Positions 45,633 to 54,652 of a stretch of 64,000 bases of DNA are shown here, one piece after another (position 1 is the stretch's first letter; each line of letters starts with the position of its first letter). Below the pieces are notes generated by a model. It made no database searches. It was not told where the DNA came from and saw only the letters and a list, made by a program, of their open reading frames with translations. Location of the stretch: the NCBI RefSeq assembly GCF_001641125.1, contig NZ_LWLP01000001.1, positions 3,909,828 to 3,973,827 on the forward strand. Reading direction: 5' to 3'. The translations under genes and the position numbers were made by a program. This stretch comes from Arthrobacter sp. OY3WO11 (GTDB lineage Bacteria; Actinomycetota; Actinomycetes; Actinomycetales; Micrococcaceae).

Positions 45633-47323
45633 GGCTGGTCCTCCGCCGCGGCCAGGGTCCCCGGCTCGGGCCCCTTGTCCGGAAAGAGCCCCGGCGGCGC
45701 CCCGCGGCCGTCCCAGTTCAGCAGGTTCACCCGCCCCTTCAGGCTCGTCCCGGCAGATACCTCGTCGCTGGTCTGCCTGTCGCGCAGGGCGTTGAACGTG
45801 TCCACGGCAACCGGTACCGGCCTGCCGCTCGCCTCGCCGAAGGGCGAGGAATCCTGCATGCCCGGGCCGCCGTCGAAATCCAGCGAGCAGCCCATCTCCT
45901 CCAGGTCATGCGCCTGCTCCACGTGCGCCTTGGGGATGACGTACCGCTCGTCGTACTTGGCAATCGCCATCAGCCGGTACATCTCGTACATGGTCTGACC
46001 GTCCATGCCCACGGCCTCGGCGATGGACTCGTCCGGGTCGTTGCCCATGCTGATGCCGCGCATGAACGAACGCATGGCTGCGAGCTTCTTCAGTACCGCG
46101 GTGACCCGGTCCGCGTCCCCGGCGGTGAAGAGCTCGGCGAGGTACTCCACCGGGATGCGCAGCGCATCAATGGCGCCGAACAGATTGCCGTGGTCCTCGC
46201 CGTCGTGCCCCTGGTCCCGCAGCAGGTCCACCACCGGGGAAAGCGGCGGCACGTACCAGACCATCGGCATGGTCCGGTACTCCGGGTGCAGCGGCAGCGC
46301 CACCTTATAGACCTTGGCGAGCGCGTACACCGGCGAGCGCACAGCGGCGTCGATCCAGTCCTCGGGGATGTCCTGCGCCCTCGCTTCGGCCTGAACGGCG
46401 GGATCGTTCGGGTCCAGCAGCACGTCCATCTGGGCGTCGTAGAGTTCCTGCGGGTCGGTGACGGACGCAGCCGCGGTGACGGCATCGGCGTCGTACAAAA
46501 ACAGCCCCAGGTACCGCAGCCGGCCCACGCAGGTCTCTGAGCACACCGTGGGAATCCCCACCTCCACCCGCGGGTAGCAGAACGTGCACTTCTCGGCCTT
46601 GCCGGTCTTGTGGTTGAAGTAGATCTTCTTGTACGGGCAGCCGGTGACGCACTGCCGCCAGCCGCGGCACTTGTCCTGGTCCACCAGCACAATGCCGTCC
46701 TCCACCCGCTTGTAGATGGCGCCGGACGGGCAGGATGCCATGCAGGAAGGGTTCAGGCAGTGCTCGCAGATCCGCGGCAGGTAGAACATGAACGTCTGCT
46801 CGTACGCGAACTTGATCTTGTCCTCGGACTCCCGCCGGACCTTCTCCACCAGCGGGTCCAGGTGGCCGTTCTCCGCGGAGCCGCCCAGGTTGTCATCCCA
46901 GTTGGCGGACCAGGTGACCTTGGTGTCCTCCCCGGTGATCAGGGATTTGGGCCGGGCCACCGGAAAGTCGTCGCCCAGGGGTGCGTCCACCAGGGTCTTG
47001 TAGTCGTAGGTCCAGGGCTCGTAGTAGTCCTTGAGCTCGGGCTGGACCGGGCTGGCGAACAGCCCGAACATCTTCTTCACCCGGCCGCCGGCCTTCAGGA
47101 CCAGTTTGCCGCGCTTGTTCAGGTCCCAGCCGCCGCGCCATTTGTCCTGGTCCTCGTAGCGCCGGGGATAGCCCTGCCCGGGACGGGTCTCCACGTTGTT
47201 GAACCAGACATACTCGGTGCCCGCACGGTTGGTCCACGCCTGCTTGCAGGTGACCGAACACGTGTGGCAGCCAATGCACTTGTCCAGGTTCATCACCATG
47301 CCCATTTGCGCCATGACTCGCAT
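45629..47323 (-). CDS. narH: Respiratory nitrate reductase, beta subunit (Fe-S)
   Basis: A 564-residue electron-transfer subunit with four cysteine clusters: 'CIGCHTCSVTC', 'CEHCLNPSCMASCP', 'CRGWRQCVTGCP' and 'CTFCYP..CSETC'. The Trp in the third cluster replaces a Cys, as expected for the single [3Fe-4S] centre of NarH. ATG 47323 overlaps the narG stop (TGATG). A longer in-frame reading upstream lies inside narG and is rejected. Confidence 0.96.
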   Translation of the reverse strand: MRVMAQMGMVMNLDKCIGCHTCSVTCKQAWTNRAGTEYVWFNNVETRPGQGYPRRYEDQDKWRGGWDLNKRGKLVLKAGGRVKKMFGLFASPVQPELKDYYEPWTYDYKTLVDAPLGDDFPVARPKSLITGEDTKVTWSANWDDNLGGSAENGHLDPLVEKVRRESEDKIKFAYEQTFMFYLPRICEHCLNPSCMASCPSGAIYKRVEDGIVLVDQDKCRGWRQCVTGCPYKKIYFNHKTGKAEKCTFCYPRVEVGIPTVCSETCVGRLRYLGLFLYDADAVTAAASVTDPQELYDAQMDVLLDPNDPAVQAEARAQDIPEDWIDAAVRSPVYALAKVYKVALPLHPEYRTMPMVWYVPPLSPVVDLLRDQGHDGEDHGNLFGAIDALRIPVEYLAELFTAGDADRVTAVLKKLAAMRSFMRGISMGNDPDESIAEAVGMDGQTMYEMYRLMAIAKYDERYVIPKAHVEQAHDLEEMGCSLDFDGGPGMQDSSPFGEASGRPVPVAVDTFNALRDRQTSDEVSAGTSLKGRVNLLNWDGRGAPPGLFPDKGPEPGTLAAAEDQP

Positions 47324-50300
47324 CAGTACTGCACCTCCTGTGAGCGGCGGCGGACCGTGGCCACCATGTCTCGCTGGTTTCCGGTGGGGCCGAGGTAGTT
47401 GAACGCATATGCCAGCTGGGCGTAGCCGCCGATCAGGTGCGAGGGTTTCACCAGCAGCCTGGTCACCGAGTTGTGGATACCGCCGCGCCGCCCGGTGGCC
47501 TCCGACTTCGGCACGTCGATGGTGCGTTCCTGCGCGTGGTGGACGTAGACCACGCCAGCGGGCATCCGGTGGCTGACGATGGCCCGGGCCACCAGGACGC
47601 CGTTGATGTTCAGGCACTCCACCCAGTCGTTGTCCCTGACCTGGATGGAATCGGCGTCCGCCGGACTCATCCAGACCGTTGGCCCGCCCCGGGAGAGCGA
47701 GAGCATTAGCAGGTTGTCCTGGTATTCGGAGTGGATGGACCACTTGGAGTGCGGCGTCAGGTAGCGGACCACCACCTCCAGCTGCCCGTTCTGCCCGAGT
47801 TTGGGTTCCCCGAAGAGGCGGTGCATGTCCAGCGGCGGCCGGTAGATGGGAAGGGCCTCGCCGATGTCCGTGATCCAGTCATGGTCCAGGAAGAAGTGCA
47901 TCCGCCCTGTCAGGGTGTGGAAGGGTTTGAGCCGTTCGATGTTGATGGTGAACGGTGCGTAACGGCGTCCGCCGGTCTCCGAGCCGGACCATTCCGGCGA
48001 GGTGATCACCGGCACCGGGGCCGCCTGGGTCTGGGCGAAGGTGATGAACTTTTCCTCGGAGCCTTCGGACAGGTCCGCCAGCTTCCGCCCGGTCCGGACT
48101 TCCAGGTCCTTGAACCCCTGCACGGACAGCATCCCGTTGGTGGTGCCGGAGAACGCCAGGATGGCTTCCGCCATTTTCGAGTCGGTGTCGATGGCGGGGC
48201 GGCCGTCCGCGGCGCCGCCGAGCATCACGCCGTTCGAGTGGCTGAGCCGCTTCAGCGGCTCCTCCAGTTTGTAGGTGACGTTCTTGACAGTGAAGCCCAG
48301 CTTGTCCGCAAGGGGTCCGACGGCGGCTAGCTTGTCCGCGATGGTTGTGTAGTCCCGCTCCACCACGGAAAAGACGGGCATGTTCTGCCCCGGGACGGCG
48401 GGGATGTCCGGCTCCCGCCAGTCGCGGACGATTCCGCCGGGCTGGGCGAGCTGGCCCGGGGTGTCGTGCTGCAGCGGAACGCTCACCAGGTCGCGGCGGA
48501 CTCCCAGATGGGTCTTGGCCAGCCTGGAGAACTCCCGGGCCAGCAGGTGGAAGGTGTCAAAGTCGGTCTTGGTTTCCCACGGCGGGTCGATGGCCGGGGT
48601 GAACGCGTGCACGAACGGGTGCATGTCCGTGGAGGACAGGTCGTGTTTCTCGTACCAGGTGGCGGCGGGGAATACGACGTCGGACAGCAGCGTGGTGGAG
48701 GTCATCCGGAAGTCGGCGGAGACCAGCAGGTCCAGCTTCCCTTCCGGCGCCTTCTCGTGCCACTTCACGTCCGTGGGTTTGAGCCCCTCGGCATGGTCCT
48801 CGCCCAGGACGTTGTTGTGGGTGCCCAGCAGGTTCCGCAGGAAGTACTCGTTGCCTTTCGCGGAGGAACCGAAGAGGTTGGAGCGCCAGAGGACCAGGGT
48901 GCGCGGCCAGTTCTCCGGGGCGTCCACGTCCTCGATGGCCGGGTTCAGGGTCCGGTTTTTGAGTGCGTCCGCTATGTAGGTGGGGGTGTCCTTGGCGGTT
49001 CCGGCGGCGACGGCCGCCTCCGCCTCATCGGCCAGGTCCAGGGGGTTGCGGTCGAACTGCGGGTAGAACGGCATCCATCCGAGCCGGGCGGACTGGGCGA
49101 TGGCGTCCGCGGTGTGCAGGCCGTCCAGGGCGCCGGTGGACAGCGGGGACTTCAGCGCATCGGCGGAGTAGCCATCCTGGCGCCACTGGTCCGTGTGCAT
49201 GTACCAGTACCCGGTGCCGATCATGGTGCGCGGCGGCCGGGACCAGTCCAGGGCGTTGGCCAGCGACACCCAGCCGGTGATGGGACGCGTCTTTTCCTGC
49301 CCCACATAGTGCGCCCAGCCGCCCCCGTTCCGGCCCATGCAGCCGGTCAGCATCACCAGCGCCAGGATGGCCCGGTAGGTGGTGTCGCCGTGGAACCACT
49401 GGCAGATGCCGGCACCCATGATGATCATTGAGCGGCCCTTGGACTGCTCGGCGTTCCGGGCAAACTCGCGGGCCACACGGATGCAGGCCTGGGCGGGAAC
49501 GGACGTGATCTCCTCCTGCCAGGCCGGCGTGTAGGGGGTGGCGGCGTCGTCGTACCCCGCGGCCCAGTCCCCCGGCAGCCCTTCGCGGCCCACACCGTAC
49601 TGGGCCAGCATGAGGTCGAACACCGTAGTGACCAGCTGGCCCTCCACCTCCATCACGGGCACCCCGCGCCGGAGCACGCTGCCGGTGCCGTCCGCCTGCT
49701 CGAAGCACGGAAGCAGGATCTCGGCGCTCTCACCCGAGACGTCCCGCAGCGAAAGGGCCGGTTCAATCCCCTCCAGGTCCAGGTTCCACTTGCCCTCGCC
49801 GCTGCCGGAGTAGCGGAAGCCCATGGAGCCGTTCGGTACGGCGGGGCGGCCCGCCTTTTTGTCGAACAGGACGGTGCGGAACGCCGCATCCTCAGCCCCG
49901 GACTCCGCCGGGAGGTCCCTGGCGGTGAGGAATTTCGACGGCGTGAGGGCGCCGTCGTCGCGCTTCTCCAGCCTGACCAGGAACGGCAGGTCCGTGTACT
50001 GCTTAACGTAGTCCGTGAAGAAGGGGACCTGCCGGTCCACGAAGAATTCCTTGAGCGTCACGTGGCCCATGGCCATGGCCAGCGCGGCGTCGGTTCCGGC
50101 CTGGGCGGGGAGCCACTCGTCCGCGAATTTCGTGTTGTCCGCGTAGTCGGGGCTGACGGTGACCACCTTGGTGCCGCGGTAGCGCACCTCGGCCATCCAG
50201 TGGGCGTCCGGGGTGCGGGTGACGGGAACGTTGGAGCCCCACATCATGAGGTAGCGAGCGTCCCACCAGTCGCCGGATTCGGGCACATCCGTCTGGTCTC

Positions 50301-51036
50301 CGAACACCTGCGGGCTGGCGACGGGGAGGTCCGCGTACCAGTCGTAGAAGGAGGTCATCACGCCGCCGATGAGCTGGATGAAGCGGGTCCCCACCGCGTG
50401 CGAAACCATGGACATCGCCGGGATGGGCGAGAAACCGGCGCAGCGGTCCGGGCCGTAGGTCTTTATGGTGTTCACGTGCGCGGCGGCGGCGATCTCGATG
50501 GCCTCCTGCCAGGAGACCCGGACCAGGCCGCCCTTGCCGCGGGCCTGCTGGTAGCGGCGCCGCTTCTCCGGGTCGGCGGCAATCTCCGCGAAGGCGAGGA
50601 CCGGATCGCCCAGCCGTGCCTTGGCCTCGCGGTACATCTCCACCAGGACCCCGCGGGCGTAGGGAAAGCGGACCCGGGTGGGCGAGTAGGTGTACCAGGA
50701 AAAGGCCGCCCCGCGGGGGCAGCCCCTTGGTTCGTATTCAGGACTGTCCGGCCCTACCGAGGGGTAGTCGGTCTGCTGGGATTCCCAGGTGATGATGCCG
50801 TCCTTGACGTACACCTTCCAGGAGCAGGACCCGGTGCAGTTCACGCCGTGGGTGGAGCGGACCACCTTGTCGTGGCTCCACCGGTCGCGGTAGAAGATGT
50901 CGCCTTTGCGGCCGCCCTCCCGGAAGACTGCCCTGCCGTCGTCAGTCTGGTCCCACTTTGTGAAGAACCGGCCCACCTTCAGCATTGCATCCGATGCTGC
51001 TCCGTCTACCCCCGGGACAAAACGCTCCTCTGCCAT
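47323..51036 (-). CDS. narG: Respiratory nitrate reductase, alpha subunit (Mo-bisMGD)
   Basis: The 1237-residue catalytic subunit, which reduces nitrate to nitrite on the cytoplasmic side. The FS0 iron-sulphur ligands are His63, Cys67, Cys71 ('HGVNCTGSC') and Cys106. The molybdenum ligand Asp236 sits in 'YDWYADLPVASP'. Further cofactor contacts include 'MMWGSNVPVTRTPDAH'. Length and order are normal for membrane-bound NarG. First gene of the operon; two DosR-like boxes lie 35-80 bp upstream, suggesting control by oxygen or nitrate. Confidence 0.97.
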   Translation of the reverse strand: MAEERFVPGVDGAASDAMLKVGRFFTKWDQTDDGRAVFREGGRKGDIFYRDRWSHDKVVRSTHGVNCTGSCSWKVYVKDGIITWESQQTDYPSVGPDSPEYEPRGCPRGAAFSWYTYSPTRVRFPYARGVLVEMYREAKARLGDPVLAFAEIAADPEKRRRYQQARGKGGLVRVSWQEAIEIAAAAHVNTIKTYGPDRCAGFSPIPAMSMVSHAVGTRFIQLIGGVMTSFYDWYADLPVASPQVFGDQTDVPESGDWWDARYLMMWGSNVPVTRTPDAHWMAEVRYRGTKVVTVSPDYADNTKFADEWLPAQAGTDAALAMAMGHVTLKEFFVDRQVPFFTDYVKQYTDLPFLVRLEKRDDGALTPSKFLTARDLPAESGAEDAAFRTVLFDKKAGRPAVPNGSMGFRYSGSGEGKWNLDLEGIEPALSLRDVSGESAEILLPCFEQADGTGSVLRRGVPVMEVEGQLVTTVFDLMLAQYGVGREGLPGDWAAGYDDAATPYTPAWQEEITSVPAQACIRVAREFARNAEQSKGRSMIIMGAGICQWFHGDTTYRAILALVMLTGCMGRNGGGWAHYVGQEKTRPITGWVSLANALDWSRPPRTMIGTGYWYMHTDQWRQDGYSADALKSPLSTGALDGLHTADAIAQSARLGWMPFYPQFDRNPLDLADEAEAAVAAGTAKDTPTYIADALKNRTLNPAIEDVDAPENWPRTLVLWRSNLFGSSAKGNEYFLRNLLGTHNNVLGEDHAEGLKPTDVKWHEKAPEGKLDLLVSADFRMTSTTLLSDVVFPAATWYEKHDLSSTDMHPFVHAFTPAIDPPWETKTDFDTFHLLAREFSRLAKTHLGVRRDLVSVPLQHDTPGQLAQPGGIVRDWREPDIPAVPGQNMPVFSVVERDYTTIADKLAAVGPLADKLGFTVKNVTYKLEEPLKRLSHSNGVMLGGAADGRPAIDTDSKMAEAILAFSGTTNGMLSVQGFKDLEVRTGRKLADLSEGSEEKFITFAQTQAAPVPVITSPEWSGSETGGRRYAPFTINIERLKPFHTLTGRMHFFLDHDWITDIGEALPIYRPPLDMHRLFGEPKLGQNGQLEVVVRYLTPHSKWSIHSEYQDNLLMLSLSRGGPTVWMSPADADSIQVRDNDWVECLNINGVLVARAIVSHRMPAGVVYVHHAQERTIDVPKSEATGRRGGIHNSVTRLLVKPSHLIGGYAQLAYAFNYLGPTGNQRDMVATVRRRSQEVQY

Positions 51037-51070
51037 GCTGCCACGGTAGGCAGGGCCCGGGCGGGCGAGT

Positions 51071-51113
51071 AGGGTCTTTGGACTGCTTGCGCTTTCGCCG
51101 GGGCGGGACTATG
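51071..51113 (-). promoter_or_regulatory. DosR/DevR-like boxes upstream of narG
   Basis: Two elements. 51071-51084 reads AGGGTCTTTGGACT on the plus strand (AGTCCAAAGACCCT toward narG). 51105-51113 reads GGGACTATG (CATAGTCCC toward narG). Both resemble halves of the actinobacterial DosR consensus GGGACTWWAGTCCC. The 12-mer GGGCGAGTAGGG at 51063-51074 recurs upstream of the PPOX gene at nearly the same distance from the start. Confidence 0.5.
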
Positions 51114-51170
51114 TTTCGGCCTTCCTTGGCTGCCGTAGGCTGAAATCCGCAGGCGGCGGACAGGAGACGA

Positions 51171-51860
51171 GTGGTGGCCGAGACATCATTGACCCAAACA
51201 ACGGTATCGGAACTGATGGTTGAGCTGGCCGCGCTCGAGGATCCGCGGGCCCGCGAGGTGAACGAGCGTCATGGCGACGATCACGGCGTGAACCTCAGCA
51301 AGCTCCGCGCCATTGCCAAGCGGCTGAAGACCCAGCAGGACCTTGCCCGGGAGCTCTGGGCCACCGGCGACACCGCGGCCAGGCTGCTGGCACTCCTGGT
51401 CTGCCGGCCCAAGGCCTTCGGGCGGGACGAGCTGGATGCGATGCTGCGCGGGTCCCGTGCGGCCAAGGTGCAGGACTGGCTGGTGAACTACGTGGTGAAG
51501 AAGAACCCGCACGCCGAGGAACTGCGCGTCGCATGGCTGGCCGACCCGGATCCAGTGGTGGCGGGTGCCGGCTGGGCCCTGACCAGCGAACGCGTGGCCA
51601 AGTCTCCCGAGGGCCTGGACCTTCCGGGGCTGCTGGACGTCATCGAGGCGGAGATGAAAACCGCTCCGGACCGGCTGCAGTGGGCCATGAACACCTGCCT
51701 TGCCCACATTGGGATCCACCATGCCGGGTACCGGGCCCGGGCACTGGAGATCGGCGAGCGGCTGCAGGTGCTCAAGGACTATCCCACGCCTCCGGGCTGC
51801 ACCTCTCCATTCGCCCCGATCTGGATCAACGAGATGGTCCGCAGGCAGGACAGCAAGTAG
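51171..51860 (+). CDS. DNA alkylation repair protein, AlkD-like HEAT repeat
   Basis: A 229-residue all-helical protein built of HEAT-like repeats ('RLLALLVCRPKAFGRDELDAML', 'DPDPVVAGAGWALTSERV'), related to the AlkD glycosylase family or YwqK-associated homologues. 'GYRARALEIGERL' and 'DYPTPPGCTSPFAPIWINE' near the C-terminus are typical of the actinobacterial subgroup. GTG 51171 follows GGAGA. Divergent from narG. The glycosylase activity itself is inferred. Confidence 0.8.
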   Translation: MVAETSLTQTTVSELMVELAALEDPRAREVNERHGDDHGVNLSKLRAIAKRLKTQQDLARELWATGDTAARLLALLVCRPKAFGRDELDAMLRGSRAAKVQDWLVNYVVKKNPHAEELRVAWLADPDPVVAGAGWALTSERVAKSPEGLDLPGLLDVIEAEMKTAPDRLQWAMNTCLAHIGIHHAGYRARALEIGERLQVLKDYPTPPGCTSPFAPIWINEMVRRQDSK

Positions 51861-51869
51861 GAACGGCGA

Positions 51870-51904
51870 AGCCCCCGCGCGAGTCTGGCTCCAGCGCGGG
51901 GGCT
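51870..51904. terminator. Terminator after the AlkD-like gene
   Basis: GC-rich hairpin with an 11-bp perfect stem (AGCCCCCGCGC and complement) and a 13-base loop, ten bases after the stop. Confidence 0.8.
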
Positions 51905-52060
51905 CCTTGGTGCTTCCGTGTTGGGGAATAACGTGGAAACAGATAGCAACTTACCCGCTGGTAACAGGCCCGAAAGTCTATTTCGCAGGGTTGCGGCAAA
52001 TCTTGATTGAACATTGAGCCGTGCCGCCACAAGCAGTGCCCTCCCGCCGTGCCTTCACAC

Positions 52061-52101
52061 GCAGCAGTGCCCCCGCCGGAGGACGGCGGGGGCACTGCTG
52101 C
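52061..52101. terminator. Strong hairpin terminator after the NRAMP-fold gene
   Basis: A perfect 17-bp stem (GCAGCAGTGCCCCCGCC and complement) with a 7-base loop, 22 bp past the minus-strand transporter stop. It probably works in both directions. Confidence 0.85.
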
Positions 52102-52122
52102 TTGCGGGGGATTCGGATTGTC

Positions 52123-53421
52123 CTAGCCGATGAGGAGCGTGATGAGCCGGATGGATGAGGCCACGATGGCGATCAGGCCGATGGCACCGAAGAGGTTCTG
52201 CCACCAGCGGTTGCGGAGCTCCCCCATGAGCGATGCCTTGTTGGCCATGACGAGGATCAGGACGCCAAGCAGCGGAGCGATGAGCACGGTGAGGGACTGG
52301 GCGATGACGATCAGTCCCACCGGGGACGACTGGAACGAGAGGGTGATGATCAGCCCGAAGGCGAGGATCATGCCCGTGACGATGCGTGCTGCCGGTGATC
52401 CGGCGTGGGTGCCGCGGCCCATGGCATCGGAGAGCATGGTGCCTCCGGCCGTGGCGTTGGCAATCATTGAGGAGAAGGCGGCACCGGAGAGGCCCAGGGC
52501 AAACAGCATGGAGCCAACGGGACCGGCCAGGGGCGCGAAAACGGAGGCCAGGGCGTTGATGGTTCCGGCCTCGGCGCCGGTCTTGCCCAGTACGGACGCG
52601 GCCACCAGGATGACCAGCGTTGTCATGATGCCGGGGGCGATGATCCCGGGGATGGTGTCGGCGAGGGTGATGTCCCGGTAGTCGGCACGGGTGCGGCGGT
52701 GTTCCTTGATGCCGTACGAGGTGTAGAACGCAGCGTTGATGGAGAAGTTGGTGCCCACCAGGGCAACGATGAGGATTTCGCTTCCGGGCGGAAGCGACGG
52801 GACCATGCCCTCCATGGACCGGTACCAGTCCGGCTGGGCCAAGATGGTGCTGGCGATGAAGGCGATCCCCATGAGGACAACGATAACCAGCAGGGCCTTT
52901 TCCACCAGGCCGTAAACGTTGCGGAAAGCCAGGACAAATCCGACGGCGGCCGTGCAGACCACCGTCCAGACCACCGGGGAGCCGCCGAACACCAGGGACA
53001 GGCCGAGTCCGGAGCCAACAGCGTTGCCCACCGAGAACATGAGCGTGATGCCGAAGACGCCGAAGCCTGCAAGGATGCCCACCGGCTTGCCGAGATGTTC
53101 CTTGATGGAGGTAATCAGGGACGTCGGAGTGACGATTCCGAGCCGGACGCTCATGTCCGTGAAGAAGATCATCAGGATGGTGGAGACCGCGATGACCCAG
53201 ACCAGGCTGTAGTCGAAACGGCTGCCCGCCTGGACGGCGGTGGTGAGGTTGCCGGGGCCGAACTGCCAGGCGCCCACCACGAAGGCAGGCCCCATCAGGG
53301 CCAGGTAGCCAAGGAAGGTACGGCGCTTTCCGGTTCCGGCGGGCGCGGGGTCTACGTGCGGGGCGGCCATCTGCTGCTCCATCTGTCCGGGATGGATGAT
53401 GGTCCTATTCTGCTCGCGCAT
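52123..53421 (-). CDS. NRAMP-fold transporter lacking the canonical metal motif
   Basis: A 432-residue membrane protein with about 11 helices, clearly of the NRAMP/APC fold. Helix 1 reads 'FGPGNLTTAVQAG', where metal-carrying NRAMPs have DPGN; the metal-binding Asp is Gly here. Helix 6 reads 'GTNFSINAAFYTSYGI' and lacks the MPH-type methionine. Both changes argue against Mn2+/Fe2+ transport. It is downstream of a DapA-fold gene with a 120-bp gap and next to a LacI regulator, so it may carry an organic acid or sugar-derived substrate. Terminated by a strong hairpin. Confidence 0.85.
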   Translation of the reverse strand: MREQNRTIIHPGQMEQQMAAPHVDPAPAGTGKRRTFLGYLALMGPAFVVGAWQFGPGNLTTAVQAGSRFDYSLVWVIAVSTILMIFFTDMSVRLGIVTPTSLITSIKEHLGKPVGILAGFGVFGITLMFSVGNAVGSGLGLSLVFGGSPVVWTVVCTAAVGFVLAFRNVYGLVEKALLVIVVLMGIAFIASTILAQPDWYRSMEGMVPSLPPGSEILIVALVGTNFSINAAFYTSYGIKEHRRTRADYRDITLADTIPGIIAPGIMTTLVILVAASVLGKTGAEAGTINALASVFAPLAGPVGSMLFALGLSGAAFSSMIANATAGGTMLSDAMGRGTHAGSPAARIVTGMILAFGLIITLSFQSSPVGLIVIAQSLTVLIAPLLGVLILVMANKASLMGELRNRWWQNLFGAIGLIAIVASSIRLITLLIG

Positions 53422-53541
53422 CTGCGAGTCCTCCTTCTACAGCTGCAATGCTGTGGGTCGTCGTTGACCGGGTGGAGAGTAAAAGCGGGGACCGGGTGGC
53501 GGGCCGTGGGCCCGCCACCCCGTAGGGATCCGGAAAAAGGA

Positions 53542-54477
53542 TCAGACAGTGGCCGTGACGCTGCCGAGGTTTGCGGACTTCAGTGCCAGGGCGATTTCCG
53601 CGCCGGCGCCCTCGGCAAGCGGAAGCAGCGGGGGCCGGACTGTTGCGTGCTCCAGGATGCCACGGGCAACGAGGCCTTCCTTCAGCGCCACCGTGCCTTC
53701 CATGTGCGAGCCGCGGTGGTACACGTTCTTGGTGACGGGCAGCAGGCGGTCGTGGATGGCACGGGCTGCGGGGTAATCCTTGGCCTTGCCGGCCGCGATC
53801 AGTTCCACCAGCGGCTCGGGTGCGAGTCCGCCGTAGCCAACCAGGGCACCGTCCACGTCGAACATGGTGTGCAGAAGGTACTCGTCATGGCAGGTGAGGA
53901 TCTGCAGGTCCGGGTAGGTTGCGCGGAGCACGGGAATCTCGGTGTCCCAACGCTTCATGTTGCGGACGCCGTTCTTGGTGGCGAACACGCCTTCCTGGCC
54001 GGCGATTTCGAGCTGGGTTTCAAGGTCGTAGGTGGCCTTGGTGGCGTCCGGGTACTGGAAGAGGATCAGCGGCAGGCCGGAGGTCTCGTAGATTTCCTTG
54101 TACCGGGTCTGGGGCGCGCCCTTCTGGTACCCGAACCGGAGCCAGCCGTGCGAGGGGTAGACCAGGCCGGCGGAAGCGCCGGCCTCAACGGCCCGCTTTG
54201 CCTCAAGGGCGGCAACGGTGTTTCCTTCGCCGGTGATGCCGGCGATGATCGGGATCTCGCCGTTCACGGCGTTCTTGAACTCACGGATCACCAGGGCCTG
54301 CTCGTCCTGGGTGAGGAAGGTACCCTCACCGGCATGGCCAAGGACTACCAGGCCCTTGACGCCCTCGACGCTTGCCAGCCAGCCTCCCAGCCGGTGGATG
54401 GCGTCGACGTCGACGCTGCCGTCGCGGTTGAACGGGGTGACGGGGGCGGGGACCAGCCCGCGGAGATCGATGGTCAT
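53542..54477 (-). CDS. DapA-family (dihydrodipicolinate synthase-like) aldolase/lyase
   Basis: A 311-residue TIM-barrel class I aldolase. The Schiff-base Lys168 is in 'GVFATKNGVRN' and the catalytic Tyr142 in 'LILFQYPDAT'; the substrate loop reads 'GHAGEGTFLT'. Members act on pyruvate with partners such as sugar acids, N-acetylneuraminate or hydroxyproline derivatives; true DapA is unlikely given the catabolic context. Start ATG 54477; operator-like boxes lie 55-120 bp upstream. The transporter gene follows. Confidence 0.88.
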   Translation of the reverse strand: MTIDLRGLVPAPVTPFNRDGSVDVDAIHRLGGWLASVEGVKGLVVLGHAGEGTFLTQDEQALVIREFKNAVNGEIPIIAGITGEGNTVAALEAKRAVEAGASAGLVYPSHGWLRFGYQKGAPQTRYKEIYETSGLPLILFQYPDATKATYDLETQLEIAGQEGVFATKNGVRNMKRWDTEIPVLRATYPDLQILTCHDEYLLHTMFDVDGALVGYGGLAPEPLVELIAAGKAKDYPAARAIHDRLLPVTKNVYHRGSHMEGTVALKEGLVARGILEHATVRPPLLPLAEGAGAEIALALKSANLGSVTATV

Positions 54478-54532
54478 TTCACTACCTCTGTCTTCTTTGA
54501 TGGTCGGCAGTCCCGCGGTGTTCGCTCAATAT

Positions 54533-54598
54533 GAGAACGTTTGCGGGAACGTTTTCATTGTGACGCGTGTCGCAGGTCACTGTCAAGAGAACGTTTGC
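54533..54598. promoter_or_regulatory. Three LacI-type operator boxes in the divergent promoter
   Basis: GAGAACGTTTGC occurs twice exactly (54533-54544 and 54587-54598), and the related GGGAACGTTTTC lies at 54545-54556. The AACGTT core is palindromic, as in many LacI-family sites. They sit between the DapA-fold gene and the LacI gene, which is the obvious candidate to bind them. Confidence 0.7.
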
Positions 54599-54652
54599 AG
54601 AAAGTCGGAATAGAGTGTCTGTACACGCTTGCTGCAGAACAGGAGAACCGTC

